Assembly: GCA_963920705.1 (NCBI GenBank)
Contig: OY987226.1
Span: forward strand, 5,272,501-5,336,500
Reading direction: 5' to 3'
Length of the DNA stretch: 64,000 nucleotides
DNA from: Odiellus spinosus
Taxonomy: Eukaryota > Arthropoda > Arachnida > Opiliones > Phalangiidae
Translations under genes and position numbers: made by a program
Shown here: piece after piece, positions 34,875 to 48,755 of the stretch
Layout of the letters: each line of letters opens with the position of its first letter
Position numbering within the stretch: the stretch's first letter is position 1
The notes under the pieces: generated by a model
Databases searched by the model: none
What the model saw: the letters and a program-made list of their open reading frames with translations, nothing else
Told to the model about the DNA's origin: nothing

Positions 34875-35758
34875 TTATAAAACCTAGGCATAGTTTAATT
34901 TACAATAAAGGTATACTTAAATTGGAGCGAATTTGCTCGTTGATTTTATAAAATTCGGACAGAATTACACGCCACCACCATAAGCCAACGTTTAAAAATG
35001 ATGCAGACATTTTTAGACCAAAAGAAAAAAAAAAAAAAAACGCTAGGCCTACTTTTTAGGTAATAATTCCCCTCCTAATATTATACTTTCCTTTCATTGG
35101 CTGTAGTATTTTTCAATGCCGGAATGCGGGGGAGACACACCCAATATTACACGACGAACTCCCCGGGAGGGAGATAGACTTCAGCATTCCTACTACCAGC
35201 TGCAGCTTCTTACGCAATAGTAAATTCCTTATACTCTCGTTTCATTGGCGGAGGCATTTTTTCATTGGGAAATACTGGCGCAGCTGGCGGCGGCTTCTTT
35301 TATCGCGCATGCGCGTCGAAATCGTAAACTATTTCCCAGGAACACGCGACCTTGTCGGCTTCCCAACGCGCACGCACGGCTTTGAAGGCTACCTACCGCG
35401 CACGCGCGTGACCTTGTCCCCGTCTTGGAAAGCTCTAGCGTCTACGCGTGTGATCATAAGTCTATTATTATCATTTCTAAGTAAGAATGATAATAGAAGT
35501 TTTATTAAGGGATATTCTCATCAATACGTAGTTTAGGCGCTATGGGAATTTAATAAAGCAATTTTAAATTTAATTCTAGATAAAATAACCGACGTTTTAA
35601 ATTCGTTTTAAACATCTACAAATATTTAAGTTAGGCATATTTCAAAAACATTAAAATAATTCTAAAGGTCAAGTGACACGAAACAATTACTTTTTGGGGT
35701 CAAAAACCAAGTCGAGAAGGTAAGGAAAGGGGAAATTAATATAATTTAGGCCTAATTC
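34875..35758. other. intergenic sequence with GC-rich patch
   Basis: An A run lies near 35025-35040. The stretch 35260-35460 is unusually GC-rich (cgcgcatgcgcg, acgcgcacgcac, ccgcgcacgcgcgtg), could be a promoter-like CpG patch, and gives a chance 75-codon frame. No gene recognised. Confidence 0.4.
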
Positions 35759-35839
35759 GTAAATTTTTTAGAGAGTGTATACGATACGGATACTTCTCCA
35801 CGAAGTATCCGTATCGTAATCACTCTCTAAAAAATTTAC
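35759..35839. ncRNA. 81-nt hairpin, pre-miRNA-sized (candidate) or palindromic element
   Basis: The arms 35759-35796 and 35802-35839 pair over 38 bases with one 3-nt mismatch bubble (TAT opposite ATT) around a 5-nt loop (tccac). The stem includes agagagtg, acgatacgg and atacttc. The size suits a microRNA precursor, but the loop is small and the stem almost too perfect, so a mobile palindrome is equally likely. ttaggcctaattc occurs just outside on both sides (about 35747 and 35881). Confidence 0.35.
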
Positions 35840-38800
35840 TAGTTAAATAATTCCGTGGCCACTATGTTTAATATTTATGATTAGGCCTAATTCTTCTTAA
35901 CGAATGTTGTATTTAAACTTAATTAAAATTTATAAATTAATTTAAACACCAAAAAAGTGTCTAATGATTGTTTTGAAGAGTCCCGAATACTTTTTTTGGC
36001 ATCCTGTGATTAATATTTAGCTTATATTTCCCTTTAAACACATTTTGACTTAAAATTAAAACAAACTCTCTCCAATAGTATGGGGTTTACATTAGCATAT
36101 TCCGTCGCGATTATCGCATCGATGGGTTCCGCAATCGTCGCAATCGCATTCTGACAACAAAAGACTCATAATTTAGCAAATATTGCTTAAGTAACCGTTT
36201 ATATCTTTAATAAATTAACTTTTAATGATTATTGGTAACTTTTAAACGAGTGATTATTGATTAAGCCTAATTAGGATTTTAGTTTCTTGACCAAAAAATG
36301 GTATGGAAAATCCCAGACCCAACTACGAGTGTCCAAACTTTAACCATCGATACTGGACAATCCGTTGGAGCTATAGGGAAAAGTGCCCGTGGACAATTTT
36401 GCCCCTTTAAGTAATTTTAAAGGAAATCCGTAGAAAGAAAAAACCCATAGAAAGTGTGCCATGTCCTTTGGTCTTTTTTGTTCTCGACGACTGGACTAGA
36501 AAGAGTCCGGGCAAAAGCATCAACCCGTGTAGTTTCATACAGACACTTAAGTACGCTTAATATCACCTGTCATAACGAGCATGGACGGCAAGGATGCTGT
36601 ATTGCTTTTAACTTTACTGTCAGGTAAAGAATTGACTAGAATGTGGTAAAGGTGAGACCTGTCAAGGTTCAACGACGTCTAAGTTTGATTGATCAGTTGG
36701 CGCGATTAAAACACCTTCATCTTTTCATGGGTTTGGAATTTAAAGGGAAGATGATAACCTTTTTCCTCGTTTGCCATGATAATTTTCCCAAAATGTCGTT
36801 GACAAGTTTGCCATAGTTTCACTGACATCTCTTTCATATAATTTCCCTGACTGATTTCTTCGCACCTTTGTCTCTATTTCATTGATCTTTTGTCTTCAAT
36901 ATCTCAATTTGTATTCATTTTGATAGATTTCTTAATTTTTTTCACCAGAGCTTTAATAATATCTTCATTAACTTAAATGATTTCTACAGGTGATCCATAC
37001 TTTTTCTATAACTATTTACTAAAAATTTGTTGGGTCGAAATCAGGTACCAATCGGGCTTATTTTCACTGTAATTTTATGTTTCACTCTCCCTTTTTAAGA
37101 GCAACCAAGGGTTAACTAAATGATGACCATAAAGATTCCCCCTTTCTTCCGGTTTCATTACTTTTTTCCCAGGAGTTTTGTTCATTCAAAGATTCGCTTC
37201 TTAATCTTGCATTACATTAATTAACCTTTGTAAGTACATTTACTGGATATAAGATTACGAATTACGATTAAAAAACGGACACCTTATGACCGGAACTAAA
37301 CTTAATTAGGATCGTATCAAAAGCTTAGAAACCACGTTGAATAGAAACAGAGAACGTAAAAAGAGAAAATAAAACCATCTAATAAATGTACCGGAAGTCT
37401 CGGGTGAATAAACCTTTTTTAGGATTCATTTTTAAAATAACGCAGTATTTTACAAAAACTTTCTAGTAATGAGAGTGATCGCAAGTATTCATAATTTTGA
37501 ATGATATTTTAATTTAAGTACTTAGTTATTACGCCATTTTAGCATTACTTAGTGGTCCTTGTGCAACCTTAGCTTTGGTGAGTTTGGCCAAGTTTGGCAC
37601 AAAAAAAAGCCTAATAGGTACAAATTTCAATTCTCCCTTTCACAAATACGAAGAATTTCTTTTTGGCTGTAGGTTGGTGAGTCGTTCGCGGGCATGGGCT
37701 CATTGGAATACTAAATACAGGAAGTAATAGAGGGAGTGGCAGACTAACGATAACATAATTCCTATCGTATCTAGAGTCCCCGATCCGAAACGCTTGAATC
37801 GTGTTTAAAGAATCGTTGAAGGACATTTCTCCGCGTGAGACCCAAAATGTCCAAGCAAGTGGGGGTCCCTTTGGGCGGACACACTTTACTATAGTTCATC
37901 TTGATTTTACAACGCTCGCATTACCTTCTGCGCATATTCAGAAGCCTCTCCCTCTACTACTGTCTGTAAGTGTCAAGGTTGGGAATATTTCTTCAAACTC
38001 TAGATGGATACAAACACCTATATCTTTAACGTGTATGTAGAATTAACCCATCATACAGTATACTTTAGTGTTTTTAATTATATTGAAGCTAACCATTAGA
38101 AGCAAAAATAATACCTACAATTATTTATTTAGTTTTGAAAGTAAACATATCATCTAAGCAATGTTTTTAAAATGGCGATTTAAAACTGGTTCGATTACCA
38201 CAAAACTCTCGTTAAAACTAGATACTTTACATGACTGCGTAACCCTTTGTGTTGGCAATATAAAAACCAGTCACTGTACTTCCAATTTTCCAGACGAGAG
38301 AGAGAAAAAAACTCATTTTAAAAAAAATATATGAAATAAAATTCATAAACAAGAATAAAGAATTAAATCGAAAAATTCTTCCGTTTTCATCAAAAAAAGT
38401 AAATGGAATTTCTCTTTATCAAAAAGGCCAAAACCCAATTGCATTTAAAACCATTTCCTTAAATATTTAGGACCAAGCAATCCGACCTTCATTTCAAGTG
38501 AATCTTTCAACTTTTTTTAAGCCACATCTCTCTCCTAGAAAGTTGCGTATTTTCTTGTTTACAAAAATTTCGAAAACGCCGATCATAAATAATTTTTATG
38601 ATCTGTAAATATTTTTGAAAATGCTGCTCAAGTTCTATTGGCTTTCCATGAGAAATCAATGACAAGACGACTTTAAAATGACTTCTATCCTACAGCTTTA
38701 CTTGCAATAAAGGTTCCTATAACTTACTACGTGTTGAAATCTCTAAATGAAACGCGGTAATAACGCAAAAAGTGATAATTTGAAAAACATTTGTTTTTGG

Positions 38801-41230
38801 CCAAGGCTTATGTTTGGTATAATGGTCTCTTGTCTCCATATAACCGTATCGAATCTCATTTGGATATTTTTTTCTTCGTCTTCTGTTTTTAATATAAATG
38901 ATATCATCGCCTTGCTAGGTTCAAATGTGTATATATACGGATATGTTTGTAAGCGCGGCAAGAATGCCATCATGTTCAAAAAATGCCACACCCTTTAGCT
39001 TATTTATACATAGATCCTCGAATAGATCAGTATTTCTACCTTCTACTAAATTAAACTTCGATATTTTTAGTCTTTAAATATGGTTGAAAACACCTTTCAA
39101 ACTGAACAAAACTTTCTCGAAACGAAAAACCGAAATTCAAAACTGAAATAACATCAATATACGCATGCAGAACGGGTTTAAAATCGAAATAAATTGTTGT
39201 CCATGACGTTCGAAATTTCAATAAATGCTACACTTTCAATATTTTTATTTCTACAGAGAAGTGAAGGAATTTTACGCATATAAGAGCTTAAAGGGAAAGT
39301 ATCACGATAAGATTTAATTCTTATTGATTTCTTTCCCAAGAAATCAACATCAGACTATCCTATTTGAAGAAACTGCATATCGTGTATATAATCCTATTCG
39401 TCTTAATTAAAATTTGATATATGCCTATTTTAAAATCATAATTTAAAAAATTCAGGCCTCTTTTCTTCCCCAATTCTCTGTAAAATTATTGGTTCACGTG
39501 ACTGCCTTTAGTAGGCTACTTTTCTTCAGTAGTTAGGTACCTTAGAAATGTTGTCCAGAAAGAAGGGGTGGGGTTTTCACTATTTTTTGGATAACAAAAG
39601 GGAACTTTGTAGGATAACTATACATTTTCATGTCCTGAAGTGTCCAATATACGTTGAAAAAGAAATAGGTGATACTCTCCCTTTAACCTTAAATTTAGTC
39701 TAAAGATAAGTTTATAAAAATTCGTTATTATATACGAACTTTCGGCTTCATTTCTTTGTAAATTTGACTGTGCCAAACGAACCGGAAATAACTGAAAAGG
39801 GATGAAAACGCATTTACGCTGAATAAAATGATGGGCTAATTTCACCAATATTATAATTCGCCCCAGTGTTCCCTTGTTCCCAAGTTCAAAAGAATTTTCG
39901 TCTAGGAAAAGGGTGTGAGTAATTATTATGCATTTCGTGAGATTCTAAATTCGCTTGTATTTAGGTTGAACGCCAAAAGGATTAAAATTTGGTTTCTATC
40001 CCGGAGCGTTTACCCCCGAGAGAAAGTTGCGTATTTTTGTCAATATCGTTTCAATATTCACCAAAGAATTAATTTAATATTACTCAGAGAGAATTACTAG
40101 CGATGGTTCAACCACTTCCGCATAATTTATAGGTTTTCAAATTATCGAAAATCGCTTCTAAAGGTAAGTTAAGGTTCGTTTAGTTTTTTAACTCAATTCC
40201 TTTCCCATTGTCATTTCAAAGTCGATCACTTGGACCTAATTTCCGTCAAGGCGCATCAACAACCATCGATATTAAAGAGTCTCTGTTCTAAAAAAAGTAG
40301 TCCAATAGAGGTATCCTCACTTCAACCAATGGTAGCGCGTTATTTGCACCCTTTGTGTCACACGAGTTAAATAGGACCTTTAACTTCGAGGGTCCTATTT
40401 AATGAAACTGATCTGAACAGAACTCGACTCACATAGATTCTGACAATACTACAATGAATGCAAAGCAGAGAAAAAATGATGGAATTGCTTCTAGCACCTT
40501 TAGTAAAAACTAAATCAATATCCAATCTCCTTTCACATATTATCTCATTTTAATACGACCTGTTCTTCGGACAACACGCGACCAGGATTAACCCTTGGGA
40601 ATGAATCTTCTAACCTCAACAACCGCGTACATAACTTAACAAGATGAACTTTTGTAGGGTTAAATAGATAATTCCTTTTTATTATATTTAACCCTCTTAA
40701 GTTCATAATAAACAAGATTGAAATCGGACATAATTCACGTCTTGTACACCGCAAATCGTTCGCCTCGGGGGCGCCGCTTAAATTAGAGTTTAAATTTAAG
40801 CGCTAGGTTTTCTCTTTTTTTCAAGAAACGTATTTCTAAGCGTAATCTGAACGCGTATCAAAGAAGTTTCTGCCCAACCCTACTACACGACGCTTCAGGG
40901 TTAGCTAGACGCTATTTGGACTATAATTAAAGTTCACGCTTACCCAGGGACCATATAAGTACATACAAGCAGCGACTGCCAGACCAAAGCCTCGTCACGG
41001 CGTTCTTTTGAAAACAAAACAACAGAAAGCTTATTATCTTTTAATTTTGCTCTTTTCTCAAGGCCTCGGATTTCTAATCTTATAACTTTTTAACGATGCA
41101 CGCGTTTAAAATTTTATGAAATTTTTTTAAAACTATATAAGATAAGATTATAAGACATTGAAATTCTTCGAAGGATATAATTTACCAGATTCTTCAGTCT
41201 CACTCTCTTTATTGTTGAATGTCCTGACCA
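35840..41230. other. intergenic sequence, no gene recognised
   Basis: Mostly AT-rich single-copy DNA. A moderately GC-rich part lies at 36300-36720. A start-like frame at about 36580 (ATGGACGGC) runs 14-15 codons to a donor-like caggtaaag, with no support beyond that. Long frames at 37611-38040 and 38743-38998 overlap on opposite strands and carry no domain. Confidence 0.45.
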
Positions 41231-41650
41231 ATTTCAATTATTGTTTCTAATTTTAAATTAATTTCTATCAATTATTTCAAATTTTAAATTAATTTCTATC
41301 AATTATTTCTAATTTTAAATTAATTTCTATCAATTATTTCTAATTTTAAATTAATTTCTATCAATTATTTCTAATTTTAAATTAATTTCTATCAATTATT
41401 TCTAATTTTAAATTAATTTCTATCAATTATTTCTAATTTTAAATTAATTTCTATCAATTATTTCTAATTTTAAATTAATTTCTATCAATTATTTCTAATT
41501 TTAAATTAATTTCTATCAATTATTTCTAATTTTAAATTAACTTCTATCAATTATTTCTAATTTTAAATTAATTTCTATCAATTATTTCTAAATTCAAATT
41601 AATTTCTATCAATTATTTCTAAATTCAAATCAATTTCTATCATTATCTCT
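41231..41650. repeat. 31-bp AT-rich satellite, about 13 units
   Basis: A highly homogeneous array of ttaatttctatcaattattt with a 31-bp period, decaying at both ends. A 21-base T run follows at about 41705-41725. Confidence 0.97.
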
Positions 41651-43321
41651 AACTTCAAACCAATTCAATTTTTCAATATTCGTTTCCCCAAAATTCAACA
41701 CAATTTTTTTTTTTTTTTTTTTTTTATTTTGATTTGAGGTAATTTAACGTTTACCTTTAAGGCTGATTTTGTGAAATATAATGCAGTATCATTTTTGAAA
41801 ATCTGAACCATTGAACAATTAACCCCAAAAACCGGATAAATTTTTGTCAAATATTTCCTGAATAACACTCTATCTACATATTGTTACAGGGGACCGTTTG
41901 AACCCATTCCCATGGTAATAAATTCAATAAAAAAATGAGTAATTATTTCAAAATAAAATAAAGGGCCACTGTTAGCTGAAAATTAAACTATACAGTTTAG
42001 TTATATGAAGTTAAGCTAACACGGAATCTCCAAGATTCTCATTTTCTAGACAGACAGTTCCTGAATCCCAATTAGTTGGTTTAACTAGTTTAGGATAAAA
42101 ATTCACTCGTGTGAAAGGCCCTTTCGATAATTAAACCATAATTTTGGGGCCATGGGTGTTGAAAATAGAAAGCGGAATTCAAAACGTCAATAAAATAAAA
42201 TAAAAATATATTTTGGGAGATGAAATACTGAATATTAAACTCAATAGAAAAATGTAAGTCATTCGAAAAAAAATCCATTCATCAGCGGGGTTTCCGCTTG
42301 GATTTCATCATGATTTTCATCTCCAACAGAGCTCGACTAAAGTTTTATCCTGCTGTTACTTTTTCCGAGAAGGGCTCTTATTATGTACAGTTCCAGGAGA
42401 CGGATATCGATTTCTAAGTATAGGGTTAAAACCCTATTGGAATACACGTTCCAATACAGAGTAAAAATAGACCATAGTTTTATCGATTCAATTTCAATCA
42501 ATTTGAAGAATTTTCTTCCTAGGCCTTTTATTTTGAAACACTCTAATAATAACTTTATTTTATTCAAAATTGAAGATAGAACGAAGAGAGAATCTTTAAG
42601 GGGAAGGGTTGCCAAACGTTTTATTACCCTGTCGTCAGAAAACCCAAAAAAAAGTAAGTCACATAGACGTATAGGTTTTGATCACAGCTGACCTAGATAA
42701 GTGAAGGTTTCTGATTGTTTGTACAATTCAGAATTACTTCCTGATGTTTTACAACTCAAAAACGATTTATTTTTAGACGTAGAATCAATAAAAAAAACAC
42801 TTCATTTTCTTCTTCACCCTCTCTTTAACGTCTGGAAGGGTCAATTAAAATTTTGGTAATTCCATTTATTTGAAAATTCGGGTAAATTTTTCAAATCGAG
42901 GGAAAAAAGGATACTAAAAAATTTGCAAAAAATTGGTAATTTATTATTTTCGATTAATTACCATTTTTTTTCTTTGTGAATTAATTACTTGTCAAAATAT
43001 TTTCTAAACCTTTAATATAAATATCGAATACACAATAGATATATGTTACCCCGACGCGACTGAAAGTCAAGGGCAGAAGTGCGCCATTTGCGCGCATCAT
43101 CGAATTCCTTACAATTGCAAATAATGTACAGCACGAGCGTATCATCTTTTGTTTAATTTCTATTGGAAAATCACCTTGTATAACTGTGCCCTGAAAAACT
43201 TTGGACACGAATACTAAGCCTAACTAACCTCGTAAACAAAATCCAACAAAACAATACATTTATTATTGAAGTGAATTATATATAATTTAAAAATTAAGGA
43301 GGAAGTCAGCGGTTAATTCAG
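41651..43321. other. intergenic sequence
   Basis: No gene recognised. Adjacent small palindromes tagggttaaaaccctatt and attggaatacacgttccaat lie at 42420-42456. A family E-like end, cttcttcaccctctctttaa, lies at 42809-42828. Confidence 0.45.
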
Positions 43322-43890
43322 TAATCACGATTTTACGTCTGGCTCTCCCTTTACTATCCCTACTCCATGATTTTACGTCTGGCTCTCCCTTTATCATTCC
43401 AACTCCATGATTTTACGTCTGGCTCTCCCTTTATCATTCCAACTACATGATTTTACGTCTGGCTATCCCTTTATTATCCCTACTCCATGATTTTACGTCT
43501 GTCTCTCCCTTTATTATCCATACTCCATGATTTTACGTCTGGCTCTCCCATTATCATCCCAACTCCATGATTATACGTCTGGCTCTCCCTTTATTATCCC
43601 TACTCCATGATTTTACGTCTGGTTCTCCCTTTATTATCCCTACTCCATGATTTTACGTCTGGCTCTCCCTTTATTATCCCTACTCCATGATTTTACGTCT
43701 GGCTCTCCCTTTATTATCCCAACTCCATGATTTTACGTCTGGCTCTCCCATTTATTATCCCTACTCCATGATTTTACGTCTGGCTCTATCTTTATTATCC
43801 CTACTCCATGATTTTACGTCTGGCTCTCCCTTTATTATCCCTACTCCATGATTTTACGTTTGGCTCTCCCTTTATTATCCCTACTCCATG
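43322..43890. repeat. 40-bp satellite, about 14 units
   Basis: A homogeneous array of ccatgattttacgtctggct followed by ctccctttattatccctact, period 40. It stops abruptly at ccatgacagcctcacttt, the same end-like motif found at several other places, so the array may sit inside or beside a transposon. Confidence 0.97.
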
Positions 43891-44795
43891 ACAGCCTCAC
43901 TTTAAAACTTTAAATTCTAGCTGAATAAATCACTGAACACTCCATCAATTGGTAAACAAAAAAGCTATACAGCAGATTAGCGTGTTAAGTATATTCCCAT
44001 AGATCTTAAAAGAAAATGGCTCGTATCTTTCTTACTCATATTAGTTTAAAAATTTAAAGTAATAGAGAGAAATCTAAGAGGGTTAACGCACCCACAAAAT
44101 TACCGGGTGAACTTTGATTAAGAGTTTAAAGCGTAAATGTTGCCGGACGGGCAGAATGCGGGAGAAGTAAAAAATAAATAATATTAAGTTTTTCACGAGA
44201 ATCACTATGAGAGCTTACTAGAGTCTAAGTGGGGGGAAAGTGTATTTGTAATATTGCTTTAAAAAGCATGGTTTAAATTTATGAAATGTAATATCAAGCG
44301 GCATAGAAACAAAATGCTTTGTTTAAACAAAGTTGCGTTTACGCGTGAGATTTTGAAGTCAACAATATTACGTGTCAAGACTCAAAAGGAATTCGGAGTA
44401 ATTATTAGTGCAACACAAAATCAAAGGGTTGATAGTTGCTTCGGTATAAGTTCATGCTGGTTCTAAATGAAACCGTACAAGAAAAGAAACAATTTATTTA
44501 TTTCGAATTTAGCAAAACGTGAAATTATCGTCCGTCGACTTCTTGAAGGGATAGACAACCAACCCACCCTTTTTGGCATGATTCTTAATGATCAAAGAAA
44601 AATTATAATCTCGAAATTGGTCGTGCTTTTAACGAATCACAAATGAATAATAAAGAAGGAGCTTAAAGTCTATAAAATTCATCGATTCCCAAATGATCAC
44701 CAAAATTGAAGAAATAAGGGATCAAATTTGTCAAAGAACATGTGTCGAAGAGATCCATTTGATCGAATCCCAAATTTTCAAATTAATTTTCACAA
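43891..44795. other. intergenic sequence, nothing recognised
   Basis: Begins at the acagcctcacttt motif. No gene, RNA or clear repeat otherwise. Confidence 0.4.
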
Positions 44796-44980
44796 TAGCC
44801 GCGTTCACACTACAGACTTCGAAACCGTTTTTATCCATTTTGGAAAGGTCAAATTATAAAATTTTGGGGTTACCCTGGTAGATCTTTGATCAAGAAACAA
44901 AATTAATATCTTAACAAGCCGATTTGAATATTCGAATCGGTTTGAAAACGGTTCCAAAGTGTCAAGTGTGAACGTAGCTA
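44796..44980. mobile_element. MITE family C, copy 2
   Basis: Ends tagccgcgttcacac and gtgtgaacgtagcta, with TA at both borders. The interior is collinear with 22427-22618. Non-coding. Confidence 0.88.
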
Positions 44981-47900
44981 ATTAGTAATACAAGCTAACT
45001 CGTAGAGTCAAACAAGAATGAACGATTTGTTACGTATTGAAAAGATCGAGATCATCAGTCTGTTAGCAAACCGGCCTTTTAAACAAAAATCGTGTCTACA
45101 AATCATTCAGTTGGCTTTAATTAAAAATCGAGATAATAATATAAACTCATCCACTCAGCCATGAAATATTTGTAACAATTTGCAATCGATCGGGATACGA
45201 ACCAGATCGTGCGTGTGGATCGAGGATACCAGATATTTTTAAAGTCCACCTGCGTGAAATTGAAAATAAGTCGTGTTTCCGTAGTAAAACATTCAGAAAG
45301 TGTCTCTCAAGAAATTCGGAAACCTTTTGGAATTAACTTAAAGGAAAGTTCTGTAAATTTCCTAGCAAAAAAGTGCAATTATCGATTTTCCACTTCACCC
45401 TCCCTTTAATGCATTTTTAAAGTACGTATTTTCTTGAATAGTATTTTATATGGACTTTAAAACTAGCTCTCACGCGAGCAGGTGATTTTGAAATAAAATC
45501 TCTCTGTGGGATAAGTTCAACCCTTTGAATACACCTGCTCCTTATACTTAGACATGCCGCTCTTAATAATGAGTTTAATTCAAGCTTACAATCTTTCATC
45601 CGAGGTTCGGGTTCAAGGTCTTTCGGTGATAGCTAAACGCAACCGTTTAAATCGCGGTAAATTAATACTGGATCAATTTTTATCAAGTTTAGGAATTCGT
45701 GGTTTATCTGTGATTTAAATTTAAATTCGCCAGAAGGTAAAAAAAAACATCTTATGATCTGAATACCACTAAAGGGTTATCCGAGACGAGAGGAATGTTA
45801 TTTTTAATTGATTAGGAGGGTAAATTAACTGTTAAGTATGAAAAAGGCTTAACAATTAAATTTAGATCTATTAGAATTAACCAAAACGTCAATTTTTTAC
45901 GAGACTTTGACTTTAAAGTCTTTAAAATTAGACTCACTTAATGCTTGAAAAGTATGCAACAATTTATACACTCCAATTTTCACCATCTTTTTTAACTTAA
46001 GTATGTTTCACTACAATAAAACCAAATAAAGGTTTTAATCTAGATTAAATATAATGATACAATTTCCGCTTAAAAATATGGAATATTTTCCAGCTAAAGT
46101 TCAACAACAGTTCAATCTATTTTAAATTTAGATAAAGTGAGGTTGTCATAGTTTACTTAAATCAAATGGTGATGAAATTAAAGTATAATTAAAATAAATT
46201 ACTAACGAGACTCCTACTACATCCATGGTTTTAAAATTAAATTATTAAATAAACGTTCTAGGGAGCTTTCAAACGTTTGGAACAATTTACTGATTGGGCA
46301 AAGTGACTTAGACATGAAAAACTACATTAAGATGCCCTTAACGACGCCAAAGACGATTAACAATTGAAAAGTAGACATGTAGACGATTTAAAACGTTAAA
46401 CTTTGACCTCTTTTAGCAATTTGTAATTCACTTAATTTGAATTCAAAAAGTTTTTAATTATAAATTATTAGTACGTTTGAAAACTCCTTGATTCAATAAA
46501 CAGTTTTAAAAAAATACGCAGTAGCAGACGTCTTTTTAATAATTTATTTTAATGATGCTGTTCGATTTTGATCGAATCTAAAAATATAATAAATATATAA
46601 TTAGCCTCCGAAAAAATATTGTAACAGCCGCACTTTAAAATAAATTCAAAATTTAAGTGAGAATACAAAATAGAGGTTAAAATAAATTTAAAATACGGTG
46701 TGATGATTCATTGTTAAAATTACTTTTTTTTTTTTTATAATTTATATCAATCATCTTATTCGGAAGTTTGGGTAAAAATGGAAGAGGTTTCACTATTATT
46801 ATTATGTTTTATTTTGGGTTTATGCATGCCAGACCTCGATTAGATATAGACGAAGTTGAAGTCCATTTACGTATAATTCCAACCAAGTTTCAACCTAAAA
46901 GATTGTTGGGATAAATAGAAAATGAAAATTTCACTTTTTTTTTTTTCTCTCTCTCTTTTTCTTTCATCCCAATCCTATTGAATTGAATCCGTTCATCTTT
47001 TCGGAAGGATGAAATTCAGAAATTATCCTGGGTCTCGTTCGCATACGTACAGAAATAAAGTGCTTCCAAGAATTTGAATTTAAAACATTGTTTGATATTT
47101 TTGAAATATTTTAGTAAAGCTCGGAAATCAGATTACCTTCTGTTATACGTATATTTTCAGATATTTTATTTTCGGATAAATTGTTTGTAACTAAAAGTTG
47201 TAAATTGTATATTCGTATAATTGTTATATGTATAAGGTTTACACGAAGATAAGCGTTTGGCGCTTTTATTTACGAACAAATTACTCGTATTCAAACGTAT
47301 AACGATGGATAAGAAAATTCACATTTCTAGAATTAGTATGAAATATAAGAAAAATATTTAAAATTGAGTTTTAATTTGAAGAATATAAATAAAACAACGA
47401 AACTAAGATTTTAAATCATCTTTTTATTCATTATTTTGCATTGAAATAAATTTTGAATTTTTTTATCCGAACGTATAACGTGGATAATATTCTAAGATAA
47501 GGCCATTTTTGGATAAAAACGGATATGGATTATGTTTTTTACTTTATCTTCGAATAAGTTAACTCGAATGAAATCAAACGGATAATATACATCAGAATTT
47601 ACTAGATTTTATCCAATTATTAAAAATTATACGAATTCCAAGCTCTAGAAATATGAATAACAGAAGATAATGGTTAACCTATTCCGAGCCTGGAATATCA
47701 TTTTAATATTATTTACTATTTCAACTGTACGAGCGACTCTTTTGATCTAAACCCAAACTAAAGAAAGTTTCAGACAATTTTTCGTGAATAAAATGATATT
47801 TTAGTTTTCTAATAATTCCTCCAAGTATAAGTTTCAAACGAATTGAAAATTGCTCTAATTCGAGCGAGACCATACGGTGAACAGAAGTTCCACAGCAAAC

Positions 47901-48604
47901 TATACTTGATGTTGTACTGTACCGTCCTGCTTGAATATATGGGAGATTTCGGAGCTCGATTGTATATCGCGAGGCTGTTCACCCCGAGCACAGAATTTCA
48001 TTTATAAAATTTTATTTTATTTTTATTTTTTTCCGAACATTAACTGATAAAGAAATTCATTTTCTTTCAAAGTCAAAACACCCAAAATACCAAATTTGCG
48101 CTCCCCTTTCTTTGAATTTGTATAAAAAATAATAATTTATAGAAGTATTTGTGGCGTAAAGAGCAAGGCCTCTTTCAAGGACGATCGCCGATTCGAATTT
48201 AATTTGACCCTAAATTAAAGATATAATCAATTTAATATATTTTGAGTTCGTTTATCAGAGATATAACTGTTGATTGGTCGTAGATTCTTAATTTAATTAT
48301 ACAACTAGGGGTTAATTAGGAAAAATATTGTTTTCTTAAACTTTTTACAGAAAAACTAAACCACGGAAAAATTAACAGTTTCAACTAGAATAATTGAAGT
48401 ATTTAATGAGTTAATTGAAATTAAATAAAACGTAAATAACAAGAAGGACAAACCCGTGGATAGCTACACCCCTGACATATGAGCCCGAAGATAATGTGAC
48501 TTTTGGACTTTTAATTTTTGGACTTTTGGATTTTTCATGAACTCCAAATGGAAATTGAGTAGCATTTTTGGGAAAGAAGGTTGAAAAACGATTCAAAATA
48601 TTTA
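44981..48604. other. AT-rich intergenic sequence
   Basis: No gene recognised. A family E-like end (cttcaccctccctttaa) is at 45393-45409. A pyrimidine-rich CT tract is at about 46930-46965. tatccgaacgtataac at about 47463-47478 recurs near 61830-61847, part of another dispersed repeat. Confidence 0.45.
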
Positions 48605-48755
48605 TAAGCTAAGGTCACTCTAGCATTTCTTAATCGGTAAAATCAACCCGATCGCCAGGAATCGTTATAAACGTCTTATTATCTTTATAAATCGATTTAT
48701 CGAATCAAATCGATTTGAGAAGAGACGGTTTCCCATTCAAAACGACTCCTTAAGC
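48605..48755. mobile_element. MITE family D, truncated copy 4
   Basis: aaggtcactctagcatttct, gatcgccaggaatcgtt and atcaaatcgatttgaga are collinear with copy 3 but with large internal deletions; the right end is missing or decayed. Confidence 0.65.

Noticed and set aside
42383-42691. 102- and 92-codon frames on opposite strands
   Set aside because: They mirror each other across short palindromes; no domain.
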